DNA from: Methylococcaceae bacterium UBA975
GTDB lineage: Bacteria > Pseudomonadota > Gammaproteobacteria > Methylococcales > Cycloclasticaceae
Direction: 5' to 3'
DNA: 64,000 bases
NCBI GenBank assembly: GCA_002292375.1
Contig: DBBV01000011.1
Coordinates: 1-64,000, forward strand
Positions 43,694 to 52,461 of the stretch are shown one piece after another. Positions within the stretch are counted from its first letter, which is position 1; each line of letters starts with the position of its first letter. Made by a program: the position numbers and the translations under genes. Under the pieces are notes generated by a model. The model was not told the origin of the DNA. It saw only the letters and a program-made list of their open reading frames with translations, and ran no database searches.

Positions 43694-44248
43694 ATGAAAA
43701 TAAATAAACTATTTTTAATATTATTACTAGGATTCGTGAGCGTTGCTGCAAATGCTGGCGAGATTATGACAGTAGTTCCAAGCTACACATCGGATACCGA
43801 CACGGATGACAGTGTGTATGCAGGTTTAAAATGGACACTAAATAAGGGAACCAAACCTGAAGTAGTGGTTGGCTATCGTCATGCTCGCGTCAAATCGAAT
43901 GGTGATGTGGATGGCGGCGATCTTTCTTTTTCATTTACGCTGCTAGATGGCTTTAAACCCGGAAAAATACGCACTAAATACTTTGACGGTAAAGAAAAAG
44001 CACAAGGTGAAGTCAGCGTAGGGTATGACTTTGCTAATGGTCTATTTGTTGGTGCGGGAGCGAAAGCGCCGTACTCTAATTTAGGTGTTGATTACTTGTT
44101 ATCAGCGGACAATCCTTGGGAAGCCTATTTTATATTAGACACATTAAAAGAATATGATGTGCCGAGAAAGGATGTTAATTGCCCTGAAGGCTATGCATTT
44201 AACTCCGGAACAGGGTTATGTGAATTTAGTGGGTTTATGGTTAGATAA
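43694..44248 (+). CDS. Secreted or outer-membrane beta-rich protein, unknown function
   Basis: The 184-residue product has a signal peptide (residues 4-21, ending VAANA before GEIM). The mature part has alternating patterns of short beta strands (VYAGLKWTLN, VVVGYRHARV, DLSFSFTLL, GEVSVGYDFANGLFVGAGAKA), as in small outer-membrane barrels. The tail has two Cys (NCPEGYAFNSGTGLCEF), resembling a short disulfide loop. I do not recognise a family. It lies in the tRNA-flanked islet, divergent from the hydroxylase gene by 30 nt. Confidence 0.75.
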   Translation: MKINKLFLILLLGFVSVAANAGEIMTVVPSYTSDTDTDDSVYAGLKWTLNKGTKPEVVVGYRHARVKSNGDVDGGDLSFSFTLLDGFKPGKIRTKYFDGKEKAQGEVSVGYDFANGLFVGAGAKAPYSNLGVDYLLSADNPWEAYFILDTLKEYDVPRKDVNCPEGYAFNSGTGLCEFSGFMVR

Positions 44249-44280
44249 GTTCTCTACAAGATAAAAAAATACAACGAGTG

Positions 44281-44316
44281 AGCCCCAATGACCTTCTGGT
44301 TTTTGGGGCTTTTTTG
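44281..44316 (+). terminator. Rho-independent terminator of the islet beta-rich gene
   Basis: AGCCCCAA (44281-44288) pairs with TTGGGGCT (44303-44310) around a loop that itself holds ACC-TTCT-GGT. Seven T residues, counting the last stem base, run from 44310. Confidence 0.88.
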
Positions 44317-44484
44317 TGGCAACTAAAGTTGCTTCAATCAAAGTGCCATATATGCAGGCTACACGGCTAAGCGTTCCGAAGTAATGCGGGGGGGGATTGG
44401 GTGATTTGTTGTGGGTCGATGCCTTGTTAAGGCCCAATTGAGAGATCTTCTAAGAGAGGGGGGTTTGTAAGTCATTGATTTTAG

Positions 44485-44504
44485 TGGAGCCAATGAGCGG
44501 ATTC
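44485..44504 (-). repeat. tRNA-Thr 3' end, intact copy of the candidate attachment site
   Basis: These 20 bases are the 3' end of tRNA-Thr (CCA plus acceptor and part of the T arm). They are repeated at 42632-42650 with one base missing. The intact gene lies at this end of the islet, as expected for integration at a tRNA 3' end. Confidence 0.75.
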
Positions 44505-44560
44505 GAACCGCTGACCTACTCATTACGAATGAGCCGCTCTACCAACTGAGCTACATCGGC
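44485..44560 (-). tRNA. tRNA-Thr (anticodon CGU)
   Basis: A 76-nt cloverleaf with encoded CCA. The acceptor GCCGATG pairs with CATTGGC (one wobble). The anticodon stem GCTCA/TGAGT holds the loop TTCGTAA with anticodon CGT, reading ACG. The T arm is GCGGTTCGAATCCGC. It closely resembles E. coli thrW, a well-known phage and island integration target. Confidence 0.96.
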
Positions 44561-44654
44561 TGTACTAAAACATACCTTTCAATGCTCAAACCGTAAAATG
44601 GCGTATAGCAAAGGCGTGGAAGTATAAGAAATTATTAACGCTTAGACAAGACGT

Positions 44655-45083
44655 CTATTGATTACTGACCTTAATGATCACATCAACACTTTGAATATCC
44701 GTGCCTTCGGGCAGTTGGGGCAGTTTATTAATATTAATTTCGTTGTGATCAATATCGGTTAAATCACAGGTATTGGTATTATAAAAATGATGGTGGTGTT
44801 GGGTATTGGTATCGTAAAAAACTTTGTTAGGGTCAATAATAACCTCACGAAGTAGACCCTTATTAGCAAATAGACCAAGCGTGTTATAAACAGTGGCTTT
44901 AGACACGGGGTTTTGCCCTTGCTTAATGCTGGTTAATATTTGATCGGCGCTGACGTGCTGCTGTTTTTTGAATAAAAAACTCGCTATTTCAAGGCGCTGC
45001 TGAGTCGGCGTTATGCCGCGTTCTAGCAGTAACTTGCTTAAAGCATCGTTGTTCATGTTGGCCGTTGTCATCTTGATATCCAT
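44655..45083 (-). CDS. Fur-family transcriptional regulator lacking the CxxC zinc motif
   Basis: The 142-residue protein (possibly starting at an inner Met, as MTTANMNN or MNNDAL) has the Fur winged helix: ERGITPTQQRLEIASFLF, HVSADQIL and VSKATVYNTLGLFANKGLLREV. The metal region reads TQHHHHFYNTNTCDLTDIDH, with several His but a single Cys where Fur has CxxC. That pattern is seen in Irr-like members that sense haem or iron status. It does not match Zur or PerR well. It lies downstream of thiO, which ends 40 nt before its start. A dyad CGCTTT-T-AAAGCG and a TATACT hexamer sit just upstream. Confidence 0.85.
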   Translation of the reverse strand: MDIKMTTANMNNDALSKLLLERGITPTQQRLEIASFLFKKQQHVSADQILTSIKQGQNPVSKATVYNTLGLFANKGLLREVIIDPNKVFYDTNTQHHHHFYNTNTCDLTDIDHNEININKLPQLPEGTDIQSVDVIIKVSNQ

Positions 45084-45093
45084 ACTGTTGCAG

Positions 45094-45118
45094 AGTATAG
45101 CACAGCGCTTTTAAAGCG
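45094..45118 (-). promoter_or_regulatory. Putative promoter and dyad upstream of the Fur-family gene
   Basis: A perfect 13-nt dyad, CGCTTT-T-AAAGCG (45106-45118), lies 6 nt upstream of a TATACT -10-like hexamer (45094-45099, minus strand), which is about 10 nt from the first ATG. It could be an operator for autoregulation, or a weak terminator for thiO. Both are inferences. Confidence 0.35.
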
Positions 45119-45123
45119 AAATC

Positions 45124-46206
45124 TTATCGCGTTAATTGATACGCTGAATGATCAAGCTTGCTGGGCCTATGCAGCAGAATATCGGCTATCAGCTCGGCGC
45201 TGGCCGGTGCGGTAACAATGCCATTGCGGTAGTGGCCTGCGTTCAAGCTAAGGTTGGTGTACGGCGCAACACGGCAAATATACGGGATGCTATCAGGTGA
45301 AGATGGGCGTAAACCCGCCCAATGGGCATCGGGTTGTACAGCTTGTAAGGCCGGAAATAGTTGTTGTGCAAAATCACGCAAGTCATCAAATGCCTGTTGG
45401 CTCGTGTCTGCGTTAAACCCTGTATGCTCACGCGTACTGCCCACCACAACGCGACCATCTTTTCTAGGAATAAAATAACGGTCGCCATCCATCACCATAC
45501 ATGGGTCGGCAAGGTCTATGGGGGGGAAGCAGATCATTTGACCCTTAACCGGTGAAATATCTGGTTTGCTACTAAGTTCGGGGACTAGCTTAGGGCTCCA
45601 AGCGCCACTACAAATAATATACTCACCGGCATAAAGAATCTCGTCATTTATTTGAGCGCCGGTGATTGCACGGTCTTTAGTAATAAGCCTTTGCACCTGT
45701 TGTGCGTTGTAAAAAGTAACACCTTTGTCAGCGAGGTATTTATTTAACGCCGCAAGCAAACGATGAGGGCGAATAGTCGCCACGTCGTCGCGTAACAAGG
45801 CGGGTTCGTTCAAAAGGTTTAAATAAGAAAATCGAGCATTCAACTGCTTAGATGTTAACACCTTATGTTGGACCTGGCGTTGTTGACACCAGTCAATGGC
45901 AGGTGGCAGATCCTCATCATTGAGTACCAACATGCCGGATAAGGTCCACTCCGGATCAATGCCGGTGTGTTGTAATAACTCCGTTGCGAGCTGTTGGTAG
46001 ATGGCTTGACTGATGTTGCTGATGGCATTGACCGGTTCAGAATAATGCCAAGGGCGCATCGGCGATAAAATCCCACCCGCAGCCCAAGTGGCTTGTTGCC
46101 CAGGGCTGTTTTTTTCAATAACGGCGACCTTGGCCCCTGTTTTTTGCAGTTCTTTGGCGGTTAATAGGCCAATAATCCCACCGCCAATAATAATAAAGTC
46201 AAACAT
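45124..46206 (-). CDS. thiO: Glycine oxidase ThiO
   Basis: ThiO oxidises glycine to iminoacetate for the thiazole part of thiamine. The 360-residue flavoprotein has the Rossmann start FIIIGGGIIGLLTAKELQKTGAKVAVIEKN, then GQQATWAAGGILSPMRPW, a stretch typical of ThiO, and the C-terminal FAD loop WAGLRPSSPDSIPYICRV with LNAGHYRNGIVTAPASAELIADIL. Length is normal. Other thi genes are not in the window, but the MoeB/ThiF-like gene at 51.6 kb could serve thiamine or molybdopterin synthesis. Confidence 0.93.
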   Translation of the reverse strand: MFDFIIIGGGIIGLLTAKELQKTGAKVAVIEKNSPGQQATWAAGGILSPMRPWHYSEPVNAISNISQAIYQQLATELLQHTGIDPEWTLSGMLVLNDEDLPPAIDWCQQRQVQHKVLTSKQLNARFSYLNLLNEPALLRDDVATIRPHRLLAALNKYLADKGVTFYNAQQVQRLITKDRAITGAQINDEILYAGEYIICSGAWSPKLVPELSSKPDISPVKGQMICFPPIDLADPCMVMDGDRYFIPRKDGRVVVGSTREHTGFNADTSQQAFDDLRDFAQQLFPALQAVQPDAHWAGLRPSSPDSIPYICRVAPYTNLSLNAGHYRNGIVTAPASAELIADILLHRPSKLDHSAYQLTR

Positions 46207-46303
46207 AGTCAGCTAAGTATAAAAAGGCCTTAGTATAGCGTATTCTATGGGCCAAACTTTTGATCTGCATGGGCTTTAAGCCTTGATAACTTAGGACGAT
46301 TAC

Positions 46304-47248
46304 ATGTACAAACGCTTATACCCAACGATTGAGCCTTTTGCGTCAGCTTGGCTAGAAACGGGCGATGGACACGAGGTGTATGTCGAGCAAGTGGGTAACC
46401 CAAGTGGTATACCCGTTATCTTTTTACACGGCGGACCGGGTTCTAGTTGCAAGGCGCATCATCGCTGTTTTTTTAACCCGGATAAATACCACGTTATTTT
46501 AATGGACCAACGCGGCGCGGGACGATCACGCCCCTTAGGTGAGTTAAAAAACAATAGCACGCAACATTTACTGGCGGATATGGAGATGATTCGTGACCAG
46601 CTAGGCGTTGAAAAGTGGTTGTTGTTCGGTGGTTCTTGGGGTGCGACCTTGGCTTTACTGTATGCGCAGGCGTACCCAGAACGTAGCTTAGGGTTGATTA
46701 TTCGCGGTACCTTTTTAGCACGTCAAGCAGATGCGGACTGGTTTTTAAAAGACGGCGCCAATCGCCTATACCCAGAAGCATGGGCGCGCTTTATTGCAAC
46801 GCTACCGCAGCAACAACGCACTGATCTGGTTGCGGCTTACCATCAACGCCTCTGTAGTCCAGAGGTATCTGTTCGCCAGCAAGCAGGCCGTGAGTGGGAC
46901 ATGTGGGGCGGCGCGGTGGTACTGGGTGAAGACTTTAATGCGGATGCATTAGCCGGAGACGTGCCAGAATCCGCGATAGCGCAAGCACGTATCGAAACAC
47001 ACTATGCCTTGCAACAATATTTTATTGAAGAAAATCAAATTATCACGAAGGCGGCGTTATTGGCCAACTTGCCGTGTACGATTATTCATGGGCGCTTGGA
47101 TTACATGTGCCCGATTGAATCGTCGTACTCGTTAGCGCAAATATTGCCTCAAGCAAAATTCGTTGTCTTAGCTAAGGCAAGTCATTTGGCCGCGGGCGAT
47201 GAAATGATTGATGCCCTGGTGTCGGCGACGGATGATTTTGCTCAATAA
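46304..47248 (+). CDS. pip: Proline iminopeptidase
   Basis: The 314-residue alpha/beta hydrolase of peptidase family S33 removes N-terminal proline from peptides. It shows IPVIFLHGGPGSSCKAHHRCFFNPDKYHVILMDQRGAGRS, the nucleophile Ser in LFGGSWGATLALLYAQAYPE, LIIRGTF, WDMWGG, the catalytic Asp in IIHGRLDYMCP and the His in KASHLAAG. All match the Pip family and length is normal. It stands alone, divergent from thiO by 97 nt and convergent with frmA. Confidence 0.95.
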   Translation: MYKRLYPTIEPFASAWLETGDGHEVYVEQVGNPSGIPVIFLHGGPGSSCKAHHRCFFNPDKYHVILMDQRGAGRSRPLGELKNNSTQHLLADMEMIRDQLGVEKWLLFGGSWGATLALLYAQAYPERSLGLIIRGTFLARQADADWFLKDGANRLYPEAWARFIATLPQQQRTDLVAAYHQRLCSPEVSVRQQAGREWDMWGGAVVLGEDFNADALAGDVPESAIAQARIETHYALQQYFIEENQIITKAALLANLPCTIIHGRLDYMCPIESSYSLAQILPQAKFVVLAKASHLAAGDEMIDALVSATDDFAQ

Positions 47249-47270
47249 ACGACGGCTATTTGGTGATGGC

Positions 47271-48380
47271 TCAATAAATAATCACTGAGCGAATACTTTT
47301 GCCTTGATGCATTAAATCAAAGGCGCGGTTAATGTCTTGTAGGGGCATGGTGTAGCTAACCATGTCGTCAATTTTTATTTCACCGTTTAAATAACGTTCG
47401 ACATAGCCGGGTAACTCGCTGCGGCCTTTAACACCCCCAAAGGCGGTGCCTCGCCATACACGACCCGTTACCAGTTGAAAGGGGCGGGTAGATATTTCCT
47501 GCCCCGCACCAGCGACACCGATGATAACCGATTCCCCCCAGCCTTTATGGCAGCACTCTAAGGCTGAACGCATGGTGTTAACGTTACCGATACACTCAAA
47601 GGAATAATCAACGCCGCCATCGGTCATGTCGATCAATACGTCTTGAATGGGCTCATTAAAGTTTTTTGGGTTGATGCAATCGGTAGCACCTAACTGCCTG
47701 GCGAATTCAAATTTATCTTCGTTAATATCTACCGCAATAATACGCGAGGCGTTAGCGATGACCGCGCCCTGAATAGCGCTTAAACCAATGCCGCCTAAGC
47801 CAAAAATAGCGACACTGCTGCCGGCTTCAACCTTGGCGGTATTCAATACAGCACCAATACCGGTGGTAATACCACAACCTAATAGACAGGCTTTATCTAG
47901 TGGCGCTGCTTTATTGATTTTAGCGACAGATATTTCGGGTAATACCGTATATTCGGCAAACGAGGAGGTGCCCATGTAATGATAAATAACCTGGCCATTT
48001 TTTGAGAATCGAGAGGTTCCGTCCGGCATTAAGCCTTTACCCTGGGTGGCACGAATGGCTTGGCATAAATTAGTTTTACCGGATAGGCAAAATTTACACT
48101 GGCCACACTCGGGTGTGTAAAGAGGGATGACGTGATCGCCGACTTGCACAGACGTGACGCCTTGGCCTATTTCTTCAACCACAGCGCCCGCCTCATGCCC
48201 TAAAACGGCAGGAAATATGCCCTCAGGGTCATCGCCAGATAAGGTAAAGGCATCGGTGTGGCAAACGCCAGCGGCAACGTGACGAATAAGCACTTCACCG
48301 GCTTTAGGGCCATCTAAATCAATGGTTTCAATAGACAGTGGTGAGCCCGCTTGCCAGGCGACGGCGGCAGTTATTTTCAT
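47271..48380 (-). CDS. frmA: S-(hydroxymethyl)glutathione dehydrogenase (class III alcohol dehydrogenase)
   Basis: This NAD-dependent zinc enzyme oxidises the glutathione adduct of formaldehyde. The 369-residue protein has the catalytic zinc region [14 protein letters not shown] and [12 protein letters not shown], the structural zinc site [15 protein letters not shown], and the NAD-binding [55 protein letters not shown] and the end [24 protein letters not shown] are class III signatures. It lies 10 nt after pqqE on the same strand. This links PQQ-dependent alcohol oxidation to formaldehyde detoxification. Confidence 0.96.
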   Translation of the reverse strand: MKITAAVAWQAGSPLSIETIDLDGPKAGEVLIRHVAAGVCHTDAFTLSGDDPEGIFPAVLGHEAGAVVEEIGQGVTSVQVGDHVIPLYTPECGQCKFCLSGKTNLCQAIRATQGKGLMPDGTSRFSKNGQVIYHYMGTSSFAEYTVLPEISVAKINKAAPLDKACLLGCGITTGIGAVLNTAKVEAGSSVAIFGLGGIGLSAIQGAVIANASRIIAVDINEDKFEFARQLGATDCINPKNFNEPIQDVLIDMTDGGVDYSFECIGNVNTMRSALECCHKGWGESVIIGVAGAGQEISTRPFQLVTGRVWRGTAFGGVKGRSELPGYVERYLNGEIKIDDMVSYTMPLQDINRAFDLMHQGKSIRSVIIY

Positions 48381-48390
48381 GTGAGTTCCT

Positions 48391-49521
48391 TTAGGGCGAT
48401 TTTTTTAATTGTTTGGAGTTTTTAGGGTTTCTAAATAAAAGCGGTTGTTCAACCGTTTGACTGACTTGGCCAGCCTGTTCTATCGCATCGGTTACAGTGT
48501 GGTGCAAAGGCGATAAGTCACAAACGGGGTCGGCATTGCTGGCATCCCCGGTGAGTAAAAAGGCTTGGCAATGGCAACCGCCAAAGTCCTTGTCTTTTTC
48601 TGGGCAGCTTCGGCAGGGCTCTTTCATCCACCTGTCACCACGAAAATAATTGAAGGCTGTTGAGTCGTTCCAAATGTCGCTGATGGAATGCTCGTTAACG
48701 TTTGGACAGTCAAAATTAGGTAGTTGGCGCGCCGAGTGGCATGGCAGTGCTAGGCCATCGGGTGCGATGGTTAAAAAGGTGGTTCCCCAGCCGTTCATAC
48801 AGGCCTTAGGCCGGCCTTCAAAGTAATCGGGCACCACGTAATAAATTTTCATTTTGCCTTTTTGCGACGCTTGGTACTGATTAGCAATCGCTTCAGCGGT
48901 TTGTAATTGTTCGTGCGTTGGCAGCAATTGGTCGCGGTTATGCTGCGCCCAACCGTAATACTGGGTGTTGGCAAGTTCGACAAAATCCGCACCTAATTCT
49001 ATCGCCATCTCCAAAATCTCTTTCATTTGGTGAATGTTTTGGCGGTGCAATACGACGCAAAGCACCATCGGGTAGCCATTCTTTTTGATTAGCTTGGCGA
49101 CGTGTTTTTTGTGCTCAAAGCTTTCTGCCCCAGCGATAAAGTCGTTCAGTTCTTTTGAACTGGCTTGTAAGCTAATTTGAATATGGTCAAGGCCTGCGTT
49201 TTTAAGCGCAATGATTTTTTCCTTATCCATGTTGTAGCCAGAGGTAATGAGGTTGGTGTAATAACCTAGTCCATGTGAATAGTCGACCAGTTCGACGAGG
49301 TCTTTTCTGACCAGTGGTTCACCACCCGAAAAACCGAGCTGTACCGCACCCATGTCACGCGATTGTTTGAGTACGCGTTTCCAATCGTTGGTTGACAGCT
49401 CATCTTTAATGTTGGCGTAGTCCAATGGGTTGGAGCAATACGGGCATTGTAGTGGGCAGGCATAGGTTAGCTCAGCCAATAACCAGCGAGGAGGGCTAGG
49501 CGCTTTGATTGATCCAGCCAT
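48391..49521 (-). CDS. pqqE: PqqA peptide cyclase PqqE
   Basis: PqqE is a radical SAM enzyme that joins Glu and Tyr side chains of the PqqA peptide. The 376-residue protein has the SAM cluster motif [14 protein letters not shown] (CxxxCxxC) and [13 protein letters not shown]. The C-terminal SPASM-like clusters lie in [28 protein letters not shown] and [19 protein letters not shown]. Its start overlaps the end of pqqD by 26 nt, as is common in pqq operons. Length is normal. Confidence 0.96.
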   Translation of the reverse strand: MAGSIKAPSPPRWLLAELTYACPLQCPYCSNPLDYANIKDELSTNDWKRVLKQSRDMGAVQLGFSGGEPLVRKDLVELVDYSHGLGYYTNLITSGYNMDKEKIIALKNAGLDHIQISLQASSKELNDFIAGAESFEHKKHVAKLIKKNGYPMVLCVVLHRQNIHQMKEILEMAIELGADFVELANTQYYGWAQHNRDQLLPTHEQLQTAEAIANQYQASQKGKMKIYYVVPDYFEGRPKACMNGWGTTFLTIAPDGLALPCHSARQLPNFDCPNVNEHSISDIWNDSTAFNYFRGDRWMKEPCRSCPEKDKDFGGCHCQAFLLTGDASNADPVCDLSPLHHTVTDAIEQAGQVSQTVEQPLLFRNPKNSKQLKKSP

Positions 49522-49771
49522 TATCTAGCGCAATAGTTAAGAAACTAACAATATCGTTTTTTAGACCAGTCGTTGAAAATTTTGTTTCCAGCGTTTGGAC
49601 AATATCGGCAAGCTTATGCTGAGCATCGCAGAGTTGTAAAATTTCAGCGGAACTTTGGTTGAGCTCGATCAGTCCTTCGGGGTACAGCAAAACAAACATT
49701 TGCTGGGCGTCTTCCCACTGTAGGCGGTAGCCGCTAGAAAGTTTGATGGCTTGATCGGTTTGCAGACTCAT
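49496..49771 (-). CDS. pqqD: PQQ biosynthesis peptide chaperone PqqD
   Basis: PqqD binds the PqqA peptide and presents it to PqqE. The ATG at 49771 overlaps the pqqC stop (ATGA), giving 91 residues; an upstream start would add 23 unrelated residues. The RiPP recognition element fold is visible in [55 protein letters not shown]. These are the usual PqqD phrases (LLYPEG, LNxSAxxIL). Confidence 0.95.
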   Translation of the reverse strand: MSLQTDQAIKLSSGYRLQWEDAQQMFVLLYPEGLIELNQSSAEILQLCDAQHKLADIVQTLETKFSTTGLKNDIVSFLTIALDNGWINQSA

Positions 49772-50493
49772 GGCTTGACCGTGAAATAAGGGGGCATTTC
49801 GTGGATATAAGCCATATGCATTGCGTCGGCCATAGTCCATAAAATATCGAGTTTAAACTTTAAAATACCGAGCATTTTTTCTTGCTGCTCACGTGTTTTA
49901 TACCAATCAAGGGTGATTCTTAAGCCGTGTTCCACGTCGCGCCGCGCTTCGCTGAGTCGTTTTTGAAAATAAGTAAGCCCCTTAAGATCAATCCAAGGGT
50001 AGTGTTCAGGCCAATTATCTAAGCGTTGTTGGTGAATTTTTGGTGCAAACAATTCTGTTAAAGACGAACTGGCCGCTTCGTGCCAATCGGCCCGGCGGGC
50101 AAAGTTAACGTACGCATCCACCGCGAAACGAACACCCGGTAGAACGTGTTCTTCGGATAACACTTCTTCACGGGTTAAACCGACTGCTTCACCGAGTTGC
50201 AGCCAGGCTTCGATACCGCCAATTTCGCCGGGTGCACCATCGTGGTCGATAATGCGTTGAACCCACTGCGCGCGGGTGTCGCGATCGGGGCAGTTGGCCA
50301 TAATGGCCGCGTCTTTCAAGGGAATGTTAACTTGGTAGTAAAAACGATTTGCCACCCAGCCGCGAATTTGTTCTTTATTTAATGTGCCTTCGTGCATCAT
50401 TACGTGGTACGGGTGATTGATATGGTAAAAACGCTCCATATCACGGATCCGCGTTTCAAATTCTTGCGCTGTCCAAGGTGTTTTTTCTGTCAT
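49768..50493 (-). CDS. pqqC: Pyrroloquinoline-quinone synthase PqqC
   Basis: PqqC performs the final eight-electron oxidation and ring closure to PQQ, without a metal. The 241-residue helical protein has [48 protein letters not shown], which holds the substrate-binding residues, and [26 protein letters not shown]. Both match the family. It lies 2 nt after pqqB and overlaps pqqD. Confidence 0.97.
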   Translation of the reverse strand: MTEKTPWTAQEFETRIRDMERFYHINHPYHVMMHEGTLNKEQIRGWVANRFYYQVNIPLKDAAIMANCPDRDTRAQWVQRIIDHDGAPGEIGGIEAWLQLGEAVGLTREEVLSEEHVLPGVRFAVDAYVNFARRADWHEAASSSLTELFAPKIHQQRLDNWPEHYPWIDLKGLTYFQKRLSEARRDVEHGLRITLDWYKTREQQEKMLGILKFKLDILWTMADAMHMAYIHEMPPYFTVKP

Positions 50494-50495
50494 GT

Positions 50496-51404
50496 TTACA
50501 ACTCGATATGCATATTGTCGAACGACACCTCAATGCCGTGTTGGGTCAGTATATCGCGTTCTTTTGACTCTTCGTTCAAAATCGGGTTGGTATTGTTGAT
50601 ATGAATCAGAATTTTTCGGGGTTTGTTAAGTGTATCCAAAAACTCGATCATGCCGCCTTCGCCCGACTGGGGTAAATGGCCTATTTTTCTGGCCAATAGC
50701 GGCCTGCCAACTGAAGCGAGTTCATTATCCGTCCAAAAGGTGCCATCCACCAGTACGCAATCGGCGTCGCTCATGGCTTTTTCCACATGCGGTTCAATCA
50801 TGCCTAAGCCGGGTGCGTAGAAGGTTGTTTTACAGGTTGATAGTTGACGAATAATCATGCCGATATTGTCGCCTTCGTGCGGGTCGTTTCGGTGCGGTGA
50901 ATAGGGGGGCGCCTTACTTTTTAGCGGTAAAGCAGTGAACTCAAGATCATCAATGTTAGGTATGGTAAACGCATCGCCATTAAGCGGAATAGGGTGATCT
51001 TCTACACCACAAAAGTGTTCTAAAATATTAAAAATGGGGAAACCCGTTGTTAAGTCTTGCTTCACCATATCCGTACAATAAACGGTCAGTGGGTCGCCTT
51101 CACGCAAAATCAATAAGCCGGTGGCGTGGTCAATCTGAGAGTCAAACATCACGATCGCTTCAATGCCGGTGCCGCGGACTTTGTTTTTTGGGTGGATCTC
51201 TGGAAAATTTTCTAACTGGGCGCGTACATCAGGTGATGCATTAAATAACACCCAATGTTCACCATCAGACGAGACGGCGATGGACGATTGGTTGCGCGGC
51301 GAGGCATTGATGCTACCTGATCGTACTGCCTTGCAGTTTGGACAGCTACAATTCCATTGAGGAAAGCCGCCGCCTGCACCAGAACCCAATATGCGTATAT
51401 ACAT
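50496..51404 (-). CDS. pqqB: PQQ biosynthesis protein PqqB
   Basis: The 302-residue metallo-beta-lactamase-fold protein is a tyrosine hydroxylase of the PqqE-processed precursor. It begins [28 protein letters not shown], with the Cys-rich structural zinc site, and includes [18 protein letters not shown], a PqqB signature, and later [17 protein letters not shown] and [12 protein letters not shown]. It starts about 80 nt after pqqA, with a terminator hairpin between them, and is followed by pqqC. Confidence 0.96.
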   Translation of the reverse strand: MYIRILGSGAGGGFPQWNCSCPNCKAVRSGSINASPRNQSSIAVSSDGEHWVLFNASPDVRAQLENFPEIHPKNKVRGTGIEAIVMFDSQIDHATGLLILREGDPLTVYCTDMVKQDLTTGFPIFNILEHFCGVEDHPIPLNGDAFTIPNIDDLEFTALPLKSKAPPYSPHRNDPHEGDNIGMIIRQLSTCKTTFYAPGLGMIEPHVEKAMSDADCVLVDGTFWTDNELASVGRPLLARKIGHLPQSGEGGMIEFLDTLNKPRKILIHINNTNPILNEESKERDILTQHGIEVSFDNMHIEL

Positions 51405-51436
51405 ACGTTAATACATTAACTTGTTGTTTTATTTAA

Positions 51437-51468
51437 ATAAAAAAGGGGCTCCTAACGGAACCCCTTTT
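51437..51468 (-). terminator. Terminator/attenuator hairpin between pqqA and pqqB
   Basis: On the minus strand GGGGTTCC-GTTA-GGAGCCCC forms an 8-bp stem (one wobble) flanked by a run of A before and T after. It lies 17 nt after the pqqA stop and about 33 nt before the pqqB start. It would cut the transcript and make pqqA more abundant than pqqBCDE, as is known in other PQQ producers. Confidence 0.85.
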
Positions 51469-51484
51469 GATGGATTGGTCTGAG

Positions 51485-51559
51485 TTACCGGTTGTAAATG
51501 TACATGGTGACTTCAAAACCGAAACGTAAATCTTTATAAGTGGGTGTTTCCCAAGTCAT
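51485..51559 (-). CDS. pqqA: PQQ precursor peptide PqqA
   Basis: This 24-residue gene is easy to miss by length. The peptide begins MTWETPTYKDLRFGFEVTMY and ends IYNR. The Glu and Tyr of the EVTMY motif are the two residues joined to make PQQ. A Shine-Dalgarno AGGAG lies 9 nt before the ATG. It precedes pqqB with a terminator hairpin between and has a likely promoter of its own. Length and sequence match known PqqA peptides. Confidence 0.97.
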   Translation of the reverse strand: MTWETPTYKDLRFGFEVTMYIYNR

Positions 51560-51591
51560 GAGGTCTCTCCTGTTGATAGTAAATTTAGTCC

Positions 51592-51619
51592 AGTATATTG
51601 TTTTTAGCGGGCATTGCAA
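51592..51619 (-). promoter_or_regulatory. Putative pqqA promoter
   Basis: On the minus strand TTGCAA (51614-51619) and TATACT (51592-51597) are 16 nt apart. They lie in the gap between the MoeB/ThiF-like gene and pqqA. This would give pqqA its own start of transcription, with a short leader before the AGGAG site. Confidence 0.5.
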
Positions 51620-51628
51620 AGCCTTAAA

Positions 51629-52378
51629 TCAGTCCGAAATTGAGCAGCTGGGGCAGTTAGGGTTGCGTGGCAGCTGCATGCTTTGCCACTGCATAGAAAG
51701 CCCATCGAGCAATAGCACCCGACCTTGTAATGATTTGCCAGCACCGGTTAAGACTTTTATGGTCTCTAAGGCCTGCATACTGCCGATAATGCCGGTAATG
51801 GGTGCGATGACACCATTTTCGGAACAGCTTTGCGCAACCGCCCCATCTCTGGGGTACAAACAGTTGTAGCAAGGGCATTGCTGATCACGTGAATCAAATA
51901 CCGAAATTTGCCCCTCAAAACGAATGGCGGCGCCAGATACCAGGGGTTTTTTTGCGACAAGGCAGGCATCGTTAATCGCAAAACGGGTTTCAAAGTTATC
52001 ACAACAATCGACCACCACATCGGCTTGAGTAACCTGTTCAAGCAATTCGTCGCCTGCTAATTTTTTGTTGATAGCAGTTATCTTAATCAGTGGGTTAATG
52101 GCTTCAAGGCTTAGCTTGGCAGAGTCTACTTTGCTCATGCCAATTGTCCTTGTTGTATGAGCAATTTGACGTTGTAGGTTGGATAAGTCGACTTCATCAA
52201 AGTCGCTAATAACGAGGTGGCCAACCCCTGCTGCTGCAAGGTAAAGTCCAACGGGGCTACCTAAGCCGCCCATACCAATAATTAGCACGCGCGCATCGAG
52301 TAAAGCTTGCTGTCCCTCGATATCGATCGAAGGCAACATAATTTGTCGGCTGTATCTTAAAAGTTGTTCATCATTCAT
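51629..52378 (-). CDS. ThiF/MoeB/HesA-family adenylyltransferase
   Basis: The 249-residue E1-like enzyme starts at ATG 52378 (MNDEQLLRYSRQIMLPSIDIEGQQ), the usual MoeB/ThiF opening; a TTG farther upstream is less likely. It has the ATP-binding IIGMGGLGSPVGLYLAAAGVGHLVISDFDEVDLSNLQRQI, VVDCCDNFETRF, and two Cys pairs in CPCYNC and NCPSC for zinc. It adenylates the C terminus of a sulfur-carrier protein such as MoaD or ThiS. Which one cannot be told. It lies just upstream of pqqA on the same strand, 69 nt apart. Confidence 0.92.
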   Translation of the reverse strand: MNDEQLLRYSRQIMLPSIDIEGQQALLDARVLIIGMGGLGSPVGLYLAAAGVGHLVISDFDEVDLSNLQRQIAHTTRTIGMSKVDSAKLSLEAINPLIKITAINKKLAGDELLEQVTQADVVVDCCDNFETRFAINDACLVAKKPLVSGAAIRFEGQISVFDSRDQQCPCYNCLYPRDGAVAQSCSENGVIAPITGIIGSMQALETIKVLTGAGKSLQGRVLLLDGLSMQWQSMQLPRNPNCPSCSISD

Positions 52379-52433
52379 AAGGTGCAAAACGAGTTTTTTA
52401 CGATTATATATTACTTTACCAGTGGCTAAACGC

Positions 52434-52461
52434 TTGACAGCCTACTATCTAGCGTTATTAT
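52434..52461 (+). promoter_or_regulatory. groESL promoter
   Basis: TTGACA (52434-52439) and TATTAT (52456-52461) are separated by 16 nt, a good sigma-70 promoter. The -10 element touches the CIRCE dyad, so HrcA bound there would block it. Confidence 0.75.

Noticed and set aside
47300..47325. TTGAT...ATCAA pair resembling an FNR box
   Set aside because: The half-sites are 7 nt apart instead of 4 and lie inside frmA.
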